Of a stretch of 64,000 bases of DNA, positions 34,224 to 42,803 are shown piece by piece. The translations under genes were made by a program, and so were the position numbers. Numbering within the stretch: the first letter of the stretch is position 1; each line of letters starts with the position of its first letter. The notes beneath the pieces were generated by a model. It searched no databases, was not told the DNA's origin, and was given only the letters and a program-made list of their open reading frames with translations. This DNA is from DASSFZ01 sp035292585 (lineage in GTDB: Bacteria; Chloroflexota; Anaerolineae; Fen-1058): positions 1 to 64,000 of the forward strand of contig DATDPU010000027.1 of assembly GCA_035292585.1 (NCBI GenBank). Reading direction: 5' to 3'.

Positions 34224-35297
34224 TTAACGCAAGAGTTCCAGATTAGCGAACGGCACAAACGCAGCCGAGCTCGGGCTGAAACGCACTTCAGCCCCGTGGA
34301 CCCGTGTGCCGGTCTCGATCCGCTGCGCCCGGCTGGGAATCGCCGACACCGTGCCGACCGAGCCAACATACGGCCCGCGCACCACCCGCACCCGCGCCCC
34401 AACCGTCAAGGGCGAGCCGACGGCGGGTGGCAGCGGCGGCCGTGTCTCGGCAGGCAGCGGAATCAGGATTTCCGGGCGCACCACGCCCCAGCGCATGCGC
34501 GTCTCGGCGCTGATCGAAACCTCGCGCCCTTCCTGAGAGCGAATCAACTCGAAGATAGGCGCGGCCATCGCGCTACGCCCGACGCCTTCGGTCAGAATGA
34601 TCGGAAACGGCAGCTGCATGGCAGTTTCGATCAGGTCGCCTTCGATGCTGCCCGCGATCATGCCGCGCAGCTGGAGCGATTGCGCCTGCTCCAACGCCGA
34701 GGCGGTGATCCAGCCTCCGCCCGCGACCACGCTGCCGTGCGCTTTGACATCGATCAAGCTGGCCTTCAGCGGTTCATCGGCCGATTCCGTCACGACGTGC
34801 AGCACGCCGTACGATTCGCCGCCAATGCCCCAGGCCGCCTGGATCAAAGCGCCGGGTGTTTCCACGACCACACCCCGGTTGCCCAGGATGTTGCCGACGA
34901 TGCCCTTCAGGTAGGCGCGCAACTCGACTTCTTTGCTCGCGATCTCGATCGCCACCCGCCCATCGCGCGGATCGACATCCACGATCGTCCCGGAAATCGG
35001 GGAGCGCACCTGGCGCATCGGCCGGCTGGCGAGCACGTCGCCCGTTTTGATCACATCGCCGACGTGTTTCTTCAAATACTTCGTCGCGCGGGCCGGCGGC
35101 ACGCGCAATAACCGGGCGATCTCAAACGTGCGGAATTGCCCGCCGACTTCCGTTCGCGCCACCACATCGGATGATTCGACCCGCTGGCCGGGCGCAACCA
35201 GGATCGCGCCATCGGCAGGCAGCAATCGCTCGCGCCGGAGCAAGATCATCGGCATCACGCGCGTTTCAGGAGGATAGTAAGCCGTCAGTTCAGACAT
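34224..35297 (-). CDS. Uncharacterised protein with barrel-sandwich and KOW-like domains
   Basis: A 357-residue soluble protein; no named family recognised. Residues ~30-110 show a barrel-sandwich-hybrid pattern (V-G-D-V-I-K-T-G-D-V-L-A, V-R-S-P-I-S-G-T-I-V-D-V-D), as in biotinyl/lipoyl-like folds. A Gly-rich central region follows (L-T-E-G-V-G-R-S-A-M). The last ~60 residues contain a KOW-type segment (R-V-R-V-V-R-G-P-Y-V-G-S-V-G-T-V). ATG 35297 has GGAG 5 nt upstream. It starts 51 nt after the MutL-family gene and would be its partner in the operon. Confidence 0.78.
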   Translation of the reverse strand: MSELTAYYPPETRVMPMILLRRERLLPADGAILVAPGQRVESSDVVARTEVGGQFRTFEIARLLRVPPARATKYLKKHVGDVIKTGDVLASRPMRQVRSPISGTIVDVDPRDGRVAIEIASKEVELRAYLKGIVGNILGNRGVVVETPGALIQAAWGIGGESYGVLHVVTESADEPLKASLIDVKAHGSVVAGGGWITASALEQAQSLQLRGMIAGSIEGDLIETAMQLPFPIILTEGVGRSAMAAPIFELIRSQEGREVSISAETRMRWGVVRPEILIPLPAETRPPLPPAVGSPLTVGARVRVVRGPYVGSVGTVSAIPSRAQRIETGTRVHGAEVRFSPSSAAFVPFANLELLR

Positions 35298-35348
35298 CAA
35301 TACTCCAGACCTGCGAGGTCTCGCGAAGCGCCTCGCGGGTCTTCTGTT

Positions 35349-37121
35349 TTACGCTCCCACATCCCACAGCCAGCTCTTCATCAGGTCGCGCCGGCGTTGC
35401 GCATTGGACGGCATTGCCAGCGGGCGGCCGCGCGCATCGACGAGCAACCCCAGCGCGCTCCCCTCGATCAGGATCGGTTTCCCGCCGCGCCCCGGCCCGC
35501 GCCCAATATCGATCCCGGCGCGGGGCCGCAATTGCATCTCGGCGCGTTGGCCCGGATTGAGCGGCAACAGGGACAGCGAACCGGCTTTCACGTCATCTTC
35601 GATCTGCCCGCCGCTTTCGTAGTTGAGCTTGACGTTCATGATCACCTCGCCCAGGCGCAGGCGCAGGGCGCTGACCGGCGCGACAACGGTCGCCAACGTC
35701 AGCAAGCCGCCATGCTCCAACGCCTGCACCGAGGCGAGCGGTTGGGCCATCGCCGCCGCACCCAGCGCCGTTCCCAAACCGTACACGTCGAGCGCGAGCG
35801 TGGTGACGCCCACCGGTTCGACAGCGTCGAGCAGCATCAAGGCGGCCTGCCCCAGGCGCGGCGCGTGGGCCAGGACACCCCCGCTGCCGATAATCGGTTG
35901 AAACATGGGCAGAGTGCTGTCCGAGAAGCGCGGCGCTTTCGAAGGCCAACCGCTGCGCGCCGTCCGCAGGGTAATCCGGGCCGCTTCGCGCGCCAGCGCT
36001 TGCTCGATGAGCAGCTCGTGCGTGTCCTGCGGAATCGTGTTCGGGCGCAATTCTTTGTTGATCACGAACGCGCGCAGATCGGCTTCGCTCACCTCAAAGT
36101 CCAGCCAGCGCGCGAGCCGTTCCCAGCCCACGTCGCGCAGCAGCCGCAGGCCGCCGAACGAGGTGCCCACATCGCTGCGCAAGGTCATGAACAATTGACC
36201 GTGGAAAGCCGCCGCGATCGACGTCGTCGATCCGCCCACGTCGACGCCCAGCACACCCGTCGTAGCATCGGCGCTGAGGAATTGCGCGACGTGACCGAAC
36301 GCGCGCGCGCTCGGCAGCACCGGAAAAGTCGTCCACCCACCGATAGTGGACAAGCCGGCGATCGTCCCCATGCGATGGGTGGCGTACATCACTTCCAGCT
36401 CGGTCTGCGCCGGGCCGATGTTCTCCACGTCCAGGCTGGGCCGCACGTTATCGATTTGCAGCAGCTCGGCCTGGTTGCCCACCGCTTCGGCCACGCGCGG
36501 CTTCAAGTTCGCGTTGCCGGCAAACAGAATTCGCGGCTTGTTGCCCGTTTCCTGCAAGAACCGCGCCGCCACGCGCGCCGCCTCGACGAGTTCCAACACC
36601 GAGCGCTCTGCGCCGCCATCCGTGCCGCCCGCGACGCACACCACGTCGGGGCGCGCATCATAAATGCGCTGAATCCGATCGTCGACGACAGACCGGCCGT
36701 CGCGCTTGCCCCGACCCGACAGCGCGATCTCGGCTTCCAACGTCGTGTAGGTGCCCAGCGCCGCGCGGCGCAAGCTTTCCAGGCTCCACTCGCCGGCCAG
36801 GCCGGCCAGCACCACGCGCAGGGGCTGCCCGGCGCTGGCCGTGACCACGCACGCATCCACGCCCGCGCCATCGGTTCGTTCCGGCGCGATCAGATCGCCG
36901 CGATCGTCGAGCAGCGGCCGGCCCGCCGCGGCGGCGAGTTTCTCCAGCGCATGCCGCGCGCCAACGGAGGCGTCCGACCACGGCGCTTCGATCGTCGTCG
37001 CCGACTCGGCGCGGGCGATGAAACGATACGTGCCTTCGACCCGCGCGATCAGCGCGGCTTTGGTGTTGACCGTACCGATATCGAGTGCGATCACCGAATC
37101 GATCTGTGTTTCTTGCGCCAC
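35349..37121 (-). CDS. MutL-family (glutamate mutase L-like) ATPase
   Basis: A 590-residue protein of the MutL/GlmL family of ASKHA-fold ATPases, first named from the glutamate mutase operon of clostridia, where it is thought to reactivate or assemble the B12 enzyme. The nucleotide-binding loops are V-I-A-L-D-I-G-T-V-N-T-K-A (near the N-terminus) and V-L-G-V-D-V-G-G-S-T-T-S (middle). A Gly-rich G-S-G-G-V-L segment lies in the second half. The start is GTG 37121, with GTAGGATG upstream. No mutase subunits lie in the window. Its neighbours are membrane proteins and a barrel-sandwich protein, so a mutase-independent role is likely. Confidence 0.88.
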   Translation of the reverse strand: MAQETQIDSVIALDIGTVNTKAALIARVEGTYRFIARAESATTIEAPWSDASVGARHALEKLAAAAGRPLLDDRGDLIAPERTDGAGVDACVVTASAGQPLRVVLAGLAGEWSLESLRRAALGTYTTLEAEIALSGRGKRDGRSVVDDRIQRIYDARPDVVCVAGGTDGGAERSVLELVEAARVAARFLQETGNKPRILFAGNANLKPRVAEAVGNQAELLQIDNVRPSLDVENIGPAQTELEVMYATHRMGTIAGLSTIGGWTTFPVLPSARAFGHVAQFLSADATTGVLGVDVGGSTTSIAAAFHGQLFMTLRSDVGTSFGGLRLLRDVGWERLARWLDFEVSEADLRAFVINKELRPNTIPQDTHELLIEQALAREAARITLRTARSGWPSKAPRFSDSTLPMFQPIIGSGGVLAHAPRLGQAALMLLDAVEPVGVTTLALDVYGLGTALGAAAMAQPLASVQALEHGGLLTLATVVAPVSALRLRLGEVIMNVKLNYESGGQIEDDVKAGSLSLLPLNPGQRAEMQLRPRAGIDIGRGPGRGGKPILIEGSALGLLVDARGRPLAMPSNAQRRRDLMKSWLWDVGA

Positions 37122-37164
37122 GTCATCCTACCCGTTTCAACGACTGGTCATCACGTTCGGCGAC

Positions 37165-37212
37165 GGTCTCCCGACCGAGCCGCCGAGCCGCTAGGGGCCT
37201 CGGTCGGAGACC
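37165..37212. repeat. Long imperfect hairpin upstream of the MutL-family gene
   Basis: Arms GGTCTCCCGACCGAG (37165-37179) and CTCGGTCGGAGACC (37199-37212), one bulge, ~19-nt loop. It could be a dispersed palindrome or an attenuator between the membrane-protein genes and the MutL-family gene. Confidence 0.6.
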
Positions 37213-37308
37213 ATCGGCCAGCACGATGATCATGAATCTCGTAGTAGCGACTTCAGTCGCTCGAACAACCCGCGCTGCTTAAGCCCGCACTCCTCCCAGC
37301 TTCGGTTA

Positions 37309-37413
37309 GCTATAGCCGTTGAGAAAACGAATCGGAATGGAGACTTCCGAAGTCTCCAAGACTTCGGAAGTCTGGAGCACCGTTTTCCGAATGCAAATCT
37401 TAACGGCTATAGC
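37309..37413. mobile_element. MITE-like 105-bp element
   Basis: Perfect 12-bp terminal inverted repeats GCTATAGCCGTT / AACGGCTATAGC, and an internal perfect palindrome GACTTCCGAAGTC / GACTTCGGAAGTC. No coding capacity. It abuts the stop codon of the 205-aa membrane protein gene. Confidence 0.65.
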
Positions 37414-38031
37414 TCACGGCAAAGGCCCAGGCGGGAACAGCCAGACGAAGATATCGCGCGCCCAGGTGCTCAACACGCCCGCGCCGGAGATGAACACCAG
37501 CGCGAAGGTTGCGCCAAACGCGATGAACAGGAACAGACGTCCCAGCCCGCCGACTGCCTGCATGACGCCGCGCCGCGCGAAGGCGCCATACGTGAACGTC
37601 AACAACGTCGCCACGGTCGCGACCAGAATCAGCAGACTCACCAGACTCAGGTCTGTCACTGTGCTCATCGTCTGCGGCGCCAACGTCCCGTAGAGCGCAC
37701 CGCCAAGCGCTACACCCGCGCCTACGCCAAGCAGGTAACCGACCGCAACATTTCCCAGCCAGGCCGCGCGCCGGAACAGCTTGGCGAGCAGGAACACACT
37801 GCCCAGAATCCCGAAGAGCGCGAGCGCCTTATCGCCCACTTCACTGCTGCCGAGCCGCACGATGACTTTGGGATACAACACTTGACTGAACGCGATACCC
37901 ACGGCATACGCCGCCCCCACACCGACGAGAATGTGCAGCGCCAGCCGGAAGAGCGCATTGTCGCCGGCCAGATACGAGAGCACGGCCACCGTCAAGGCAG
38001 CGCCGAGAAGGATTTGGATAAGCTCCGGCAT
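37414..38031 (-). CDS. Polytopic membrane protein of unknown function
   Basis: A 205-residue protein with about five hydrophobic segments (I-L-L-G-A-A-L-T-V-A-V-L; L-G-N-V-A-V-G-Y-L-L-G-V-G-A-G-V-A-L; V-S-L-L-I-L-V-A-T-V-A; L-F-L-F-I-A-F-G-A-T-F-A-L-V-F-I). No family recognised. Its ATG overlaps the stop of the 944-aa gene as TAATG, so translation is coupled. It is the fifth gene of the run starting at 42627. Confidence 0.82.
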   Translation of the reverse strand: MPELIQILLGAALTVAVLSYLAGDNALFRLALHILVGVGAAYAVGIAFSQVLYPKVIVRLGSSEVGDKALALFGILGSVFLLAKLFRRAAWLGNVAVGYLLGVGAGVALGGALYGTLAPQTMSTVTDLSLVSLLILVATVATLLTFTYGAFARRGVMQAVGGLGRLFLFIAFGATFALVFISGAGVLSTWARDIFVWLFPPGPLP

Positions 38032-40865
38032 TAGCGTGCCCGCCTCATTCCGGCAATCAGCGACGCCAGCATGCCGGCGATCAGAACTACGGCAAACACG
38101 ATTTGGGACAGGTACAGCGCTTCGGACTTCACCAGCCGATCCAATTCTAGCTGCCGGCGCAGCCGCTCATCGGCGATATTCAGCTCGGGATCGAGCGCGT
38201 GCCGATACGCCAGCCCGCCGATCAGCCCGGTGACCGTCGCTTTGATCTGGCCCGATTGCTGATACGGCTGAACCTGCGGCAGCACGCCCGCGCTTAGCCC
38301 GGCCACCACCGGCGTCTGCGCGCTCGACGCGCCCACCTGCTCGATCCACCAGCGCGCGGCTTCCGGCGATCCGGCCAACAAGACGATCAGGTCATACTGG
38401 CCGCTGATCAGCGCGTTTTGCGCGCCCACCGCCTGACCCGGGAGGAAGCCTTGCTCGACGACCGTCACGCCGTCCGTACCGACCGCCTTCAGCGCTCGAT
38501 TGGCGAGCGCAGGCCCGGTCGGGTTGAGGCTGACCGCGACGACTTCCGCACGATGCTGGAATACATCGGCGAGGAAGGCTTCGGCGATCGGCTCCATCTC
38601 ATACGCCTGGGAGGCATCGTAATCAAAAGTCACCAGCACGCGATCGCCGGCGCCCAAAGCGGCGATCTGTTCACGCGCGGCGCTAAACGCCTCGGCGTCG
38701 ACATTCCTGAGATGGAAGATATCTTCCACAACTTCGCCGATGGCTAAGTTCGGGATAAAGACGGCGACGATCAGCACGAACGCGATCACCCAGCGATTCA
38801 GCCGGGCGCTCACCCGCAAGCCGCGCGCCGGTCCCGCCCGCACAACCGTCGGGGCGAGCGAACCGCGTGTCAACAGTTCCTGGAACAGGCCGGCGCGGGC
38901 GAGGTCCACTCCCGCGATTTGACCTTGACGGCTGGTCGCCGAGCCGTGCGCTTGGCCCATGAGCAACGAGGCGGGCAGCACATTCTGCAAGCCGGCCAGC
39001 ACGCCCTCGGTCTCGGCCACGCCCCCATCGACTTCGGGCGCTAAACCGACTGTTTCCGTCGGGCGCAAGGCCTGGAGCCAAGACGGGATCGCGGCCGCTT
39101 CCAGCCCGGTATCCGAAACCGGTTGTTCGATGACCGAAGTGAGGCTATGGCCCGACTCATCCGCGAAAGTCGGCGGGGCTTGACCCGGCTGCATGCCGCG
39201 CACCCATTCAGGGAGCTCGCCAGGCACGACCTCCGTTCCTTCGCCGAACGGCGTCTCCTCTGGCCGGCCTGGCGTGGCAGGCAGCGGCCCTAGTTCGCGC
39301 AACCACTCGGGCAGTTCGGTGGGCGGCGCTTCCTCGACCGGAGCCGCCGAAGGCTGTTCGCCGATATTCGTGAGCCAATCCGGCGTCGCAACTTGATCTT
39401 CCCTAGAAAGGTCTTCTTCGACGAAGGCTACCACCGGCGTCGCAGCAGGCGGCGCGCTTTCGGCCATGATCGGTTCGGCCTGACTTGCGCCGATTTCATG
39501 GAGCCAGTCCGGCACATCGTCTGGAGTTGGCGCCGATTCGGTTTCTTCCGGCGTCGTCATGCCGAGCAACCAGTCCGGCACGTCGGCCGGAGCGGTCGCC
39601 GGCTCAGGTTCTGGTGCGGCGACCGGGGCTTCCGGCTCTCCAAGCCGGCTCAACCAGTCGGGCGCTTCCTCGACCGATTCCTGGCTCGCTTCGGGCTGAG
39701 CTTGACCTCCAAGTGCGGCCAGCCAATCCGGTTCATCGCTAACCGCTTCTGCCTCTGCCGCTGGAGTTGGAGTCTCGTCGCGAATTGCGGCCAGCCAGTC
39801 GGTTACATCTTCGGCAGATTCGCTACCCGTTTGGGCCTGGAGGCCCGCCAGCCAGTCGGGTTCGGCCGCAGGTTGCTCTTCCACAGGCGGGATCGGTTCG
39901 GCCGGAGGTTCTGCGCGCATCGCCGCCAGCCAGTCGGGTTCATCAGCAACCGTAACTGGCGGTTCAGGCGTTGACGCCTCAGCCGGCGCAGGCGGCGCGC
40001 TCTCTCCCCCCAGCTCTTTGAGCCAATCGGGTAGATCAGCATCGACTGCCGCGCTCGGCGCCTGATCGGGCCAGTCCGAGGGAGTCGGCGCAACGGCTTC
40101 AGGCTCGACCGGCAGAGGAGCCTCGAACCCGCTCAACCAATCGGGCGCTTCGGTCAGATCGGGTTCGGCGGGCGGCTCGACTGAGCCGCGAAGTTGCTGA
40201 AGCCAGTCGGATGTCTCTTCTTCGGAAGAAGCGCCGGCAGCGTCCGAAGCGATAGCGGCGGCTTCCGCGGCCGGCGGCACGAGTCCCAGCTCGTGCATCC
40301 AGTCAGGCAAATCTTCGGCTGCCTTTGGCGGCGGTGGAGCCGGTTGGGTGGGTCGAGGCTGAGCGGGTTCAGACAGGCGTTGGAACCAATCGGGAACCTC
40401 GCCATCGGCCGGCCGCATCCAATCCGGAATCTCCTCGGCCGGGGAAGGCTCGGCCGGTTCAACCGGCGGTTCGGGCTGGGTTTCCGAGGCTTTAGGCGCG
40501 GCGGCGCGCAAACGCAACAGCCAGTCGGGTGTATCGTCCTCGGCCTCAGGTTTCTGCTCGGATGGTTCTTCAGCCGCCGGGAGCTCATCGGCCGGCTTGG
40601 TCGGCAGCGACAAACCCTTCTTCAGCGTAGCCGAGCCGCTACTGGCCGGCGTAGAAGTCTGGCCGGTCGGGGCCGGGGGAGGTGAGTCGGGCGCGGCCGG
40701 CACCAAACGCGCCTTGCAGTTATCGCAGTACACATTGTTCATCGGGTTCATGTGACTGCACATGGGGCAGATGATGCCGGTCTTGGACGGCAACTTGTGC
40801 CCGCACTCGTTGCAGAAACGCGAACCGTCTCGATTGGCGGTGCCGCAGCTGGGACAATAGTTCAT
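38031..40865 (-). CDS. Zinc-ribbon protein with ~19 P-D-W-L motifs and an extracytoplasmic domain
   Basis: A 944-residue protein without a name I recognise. Two zinc ribbons open it (Cys4/7/18/21 and Cys33/36/47/50). Residues ~113-603 are disordered, acidic and Pro/Glu-rich. They carry about 19 copies of a short motif (P-D-W-L-x-x-L/M, variants P-E-W-L, S-D-W-L, T-D-W-L, P-S-W-L) spaced 15-40 residues apart. A membrane helix at ~692-710 precedes a ~200-residue extracytoplasmic domain (G-D-R-V-L-V-T-F-D-Y-D, S-L-N-P-T-G-P-A-L, G-F-L-P-G-Q-A-V-G), and a final helix (~921-940) ends it. The array looks like a multivalent docking tail facing the cytoplasm. Confidence 0.86.
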   Translation of the reverse strand: MNYCPSCGTANRDGSRFCNECGHKLPSKTGIICPMCSHMNPMNNVYCDNCKARLVPAAPDSPPPAPTGQTSTPASSGSATLKKGLSLPTKPADELPAAEEPSEQKPEAEDDTPDWLLRLRAAAPKASETQPEPPVEPAEPSPAEEIPDWMRPADGEVPDWFQRLSEPAQPRPTQPAPPPPKAAEDLPDWMHELGLVPPAAEAAAIASDAAGASSEEETSDWLQQLRGSVEPPAEPDLTEAPDWLSGFEAPLPVEPEAVAPTPSDWPDQAPSAAVDADLPDWLKELGGESAPPAPAEASTPEPPVTVADEPDWLAAMRAEPPAEPIPPVEEQPAAEPDWLAGLQAQTGSESAEDVTDWLAAIRDETPTPAAEAEAVSDEPDWLAALGGQAQPEASQESVEEAPDWLSRLGEPEAPVAAPEPEPATAPADVPDWLLGMTTPEETESAPTPDDVPDWLHEIGASQAEPIMAESAPPAATPVVAFVEEDLSREDQVATPDWLTNIGEQPSAAPVEEAPPTELPEWLRELGPLPATPGRPEETPFGEGTEVVPGELPEWVRGMQPGQAPPTFADESGHSLTSVIEQPVSDTGLEAAAIPSWLQALRPTETVGLAPEVDGGVAETEGVLAGLQNVLPASLLMGQAHGSATSRQGQIAGVDLARAGLFQELLTRGSLAPTVVRAGPARGLRVSARLNRWVIAFVLIVAVFIPNLAIGEVVEDIFHLRNVDAEAFSAAREQIAALGAGDRVLVTFDYDASQAYEMEPIAEAFLADVFQHRAEVVAVSLNPTGPALANRALKAVGTDGVTVVEQGFLPGQAVGAQNALISGQYDLIVLLAGSPEAARWWIEQVGASSAQTPVVAGLSAGVLPQVQPYQQSGQIKATVTGLIGGLAYRHALDPELNIADERLRRQLELDRLVKSEALYLSQIVFAVVLIAGMLASLIAGMRRAR

Positions 40866-40867
40866 GG

Positions 40868-41548
40868 CTACTCGCCCTGGGGCTTGTCCGCTCCAACGAG
40901 AAGGCGCAGGCCGAAGGCGACGCTGCCCAACGCCACGCCGAGCAGCAGCCCGCGCAGGCCGCCAGTGGTGATGGGATCGATCAGGCCCTCGCGGATCGGG
41001 CGCAAGATTTCGCCGAGGGGCGGGACGATGGGTTGGGTGAGCGCAACGACGATCGCCGTCAGCACGAACAACACCATGCCGAGCGAGCGGCGCACACGCA
41101 AGGCGCGGAAGCCGGCTACCGCGATCAGGATTGCCAGCAGCGCGCCGAGCGCCGCCTGCGCTGGCAAAACGATGTTTTCAAAAGCATCGTTGAGAACGGT
41201 GGAAAGCCGGAAGGCGTCCGCCAGACTGTTGCCCTGCCCCAATAGATCGATGACGCTCCCGATCCACAGGCCCAACACGATCCCGCTGCTGGCGATCAAG
41301 ACCAGGCTGAAAAACGCGCCCTGGCCGCTGCGGAAGCGCCAGAAGTGAACGCCGAGCAGGTTGATGACCCCGAGCACGAGCGCGAACGCGGCCAGGATCA
41401 CCGCCCATTCGAGGAGGAAGGCGCGCACCGCCGTCAACGTGACGCCGACGAACGGAACCGTCAAGCCGGGAAAAAGGTAACTGAGCAACACCAACCAGCC
41501 CACACCGATGGTCAGCGCGACTGGGAAGATGCGCTTAAGCAGAAGCAT
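40868..41548 (-). CDS. Polytopic membrane protein of unknown function
   Basis: A 226-residue protein with about six membrane helices, opening A-L-T-I-G-V-G-W-L-V-L-L-S-Y-L-F-P and ending G-L-L-L-G-V-A-L-G-S-V-A-F-G-L. A charged loop includes R-R-S-L-G. Family unknown. The stop lies 2 nt before the 944-aa gene's ATG (TAG-CC-ATG), and the start follows the 253-aa gene by 6 nt with CAGGTGATG upstream. This tight packing implies stoichiometric expression with its neighbours. Confidence 0.83.
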   Translation of the reverse strand: MLLLKRIFPVALTIGVGWLVLLSYLFPGLTVPFVGVTLTAVRAFLLEWAVILAAFALVLGVINLLGVHFWRFRSGQGAFFSLVLIASSGIVLGLWIGSVIDLLGQGNSLADAFRLSTVLNDAFENIVLPAQAALGALLAILIAVAGFRALRVRRSLGMVLFVLTAIVVALTQPIVPPLGEILRPIREGLIDPITTGGLRGLLLGVALGSVAFGLRLLVGADKPQGE

Positions 41549-41554
41549 AGGCCA

Positions 41555-42316
41555 TCACCTGAGTAACGTTTCCAGCGCTTGCAGGATCACAGCCAGAAGA
41601 ATGACGCCGACGAGAACGAAGCGCGTTAAATCCTGCGCTTGCAAGCGACCGAGATGGCTGGGGCGCTGATCGAGATAAGCCGGCGCGGCGAACACGTCCT
41701 CACCGATGAGCAAATGGTCGACGGAAGGATGCAGCACGGCCAGCGCGCGCGCATCGACGGAGCCGCCCACCTGCGTCAGTCCCTCGCGCACGCCTTGTTC
41801 GGCGATCAGTCCGACCTCCGGCCCGAACGACCCGATCATCACGTTGGAGACGGGATGCGCATGCCCGATAAACTCCAGCGCGCCCGCGGCGTACTGAAAT
41901 GGCGTCACACCCAACAGCTGGACGTCGAGCGGATCGTAGCCGCTGATATCGCCGCGCCGCGTGTGCGGGCGGCGCAGCATATCCTGCGCCAAAATCAGTG
42001 CAGTCCCATCGGCCACCGTCACGGTCGGCGGTGCGCCGGTGTCGGCTGCTTCTTGCGCCACGCTGTCGACGATGGACGCGCCGGCCAGCGTGACGAGCGT
42101 GTCTTCACCCGCGATGCCGCCCGCGCCGATCGAGATGTGCGCCGGATGGCCGGTTTCGATGCCACGGCCCAGTTGTCCTTGCACGATATCCAGTGCAGGC
42201 AGCGGGCGCAACTGGGGAACGCGCCCGCGCCGGATCGCCAGACTGAACACCCAGCTGGCGATGGGCAGCACCAGCACGACGACAATCAATCCGATTTGCA
42301 CAAGCTGCTGCGCCAT
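41555..42316 (-). CDS. Membrane protein with a large soluble domain, possibly DUF6754-like
   Basis: A 253-residue protein with a helix at each end (~7-27, V-V-V-L-V-L-P-I-A-S-W-V-F-S-L; ~230-250, F-V-L-V-G-V-I-L-L-A-V-I-L-Q-A-L). The ~200-residue domain between them is rich in Gly, Asp and Ala (I-S-I-G-A-G-G-I-A-G-E-D-T; G-H-A-H-P-V-S-N-V-M-I-G-S-F-G-P-E-V). It resembles proteins I recall as carrying DUF6754, but I cannot confirm this. AAGGGA precedes the ATG. It belongs to the 98-253-226-944-205 aa gene run. Confidence 0.8.
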   Translation of the reverse strand: MAQQLVQIGLIVVVLVLPIASWVFSLAIRRGRVPQLRPLPALDIVQGQLGRGIETGHPAHISIGAGGIAGEDTLVTLAGASIVDSVAQEAADTGAPPTVTVADGTALILAQDMLRRPHTRRGDISGYDPLDVQLLGVTPFQYAAGALEFIGHAHPVSNVMIGSFGPEVGLIAEQGVREGLTQVGGSVDARALAVLHPSVDHLLIGEDVFAAPAYLDQRPSHLGRLQAQDLTRFVLVGVILLAVILQALETLLR

Positions 42317-42330
42317 GAGCAGTCAGTCCC

Positions 42331-42627
42331 TTAGGCGGTATCGGGCGGCGACTGGATCGCCTCGCCTGAGCTACGCACAATGGTATCGGATAGCTGATCT
42401 AACGCTTCGGGAGATTCGAGCAGGGTCGCCAACCGGTCAAGGCTGGCAGGGGAGGAGAAGGTCGTCAGGATCGGTGCGAACAAATGCAGCGCCTGAGCGC
42501 CCAAAAAACCGAACGGGCGAAGGAGCTGCACGGCAATCGGCGCAAAATCGCCTACCCCCCACCGCTGGAGGCGCGCGGCCCAGAAACCCACCAGTTCTTC
42601 GTCCCCCCGATCGCTCTTGCTGATCAT
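42331..42627 (-). CDS. Small soluble protein, first gene of the P-D-W-L operon
   Basis: A 98-residue protein without recognisable domains. The first half includes W-A-A-R-L-Q-R-W-G-V-G-D and the second half is Leu/Ser-rich and helical. The ATG at 42627 sits 9 nt after an extended -10 box, leaving almost no leader, as in other genes here. The following gene begins 14 nt after its stop. The good promoter and coupling make it likely real despite its size. Confidence 0.68.
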   Translation of the reverse strand: MISKSDRGDEELVGFWAARLQRWGVGDFAPIAVQLLRPFGFLGAQALHLFAPILTTFSSPASLDRLATLLESPEALDQLSDTIVRSSGEAIQSPPDTA

Positions 42628-42636
42628 AACGCGGCT

Positions 42637-42665
42637 AGTATAGCACGCTCATACAGGCACTGCAA
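42637..42665 (-). promoter_or_regulatory. Promoter of the P-D-W-L/membrane-protein operon
   Basis: Minus strand: -35 TTGCAG (42665-42660), 17-nt spacer ending TGC, -10 TATACT (42642-42637). It lies 9 nt before the ATG at 42627, so the transcript is leaderless or nearly so. Confidence 0.8.
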
Positions 42666-42710
42666 GTAAGGCATTGGTATAGCGCGTGAGTTGGGGTCAA
42701 GAGATTAGAG

Positions 42711-42803
42711 CAGGACTTACGCAGTTGGCGCGGCAGTTGCACTGCCGCCGCCTCAGCTGCCGCAGTACAACTGCGGCAGCAACATGCAGCTGCGTAAGTC
42801 CTG
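42711..42803. mobile_element. 93-bp MITE with 5-bp target-site duplication
   Basis: Ends CAGGACTTACGCAGTTG and CAGCTGCGTAAGTCCTG are inverted with one mismatch in 17. Flanking TAGAG occurs on both sides (42706-42710 and 42804-42808), the expected target-site duplication. The interior holds further palindromes (GCGGCAGTTGC, GCTGCCGCAGT). No transposase. CAGGACTTACGCA-type ends are known from insertion sequences and MITEs of several phyla. Confidence 0.85.

Noticed and set aside
35397..37229. A 610-codon plus-strand frame
   Set aside because: Shadow of the MutL-family gene; Arg/Gln/His-rich composition typical of antisense frames in GC-rich DNA.
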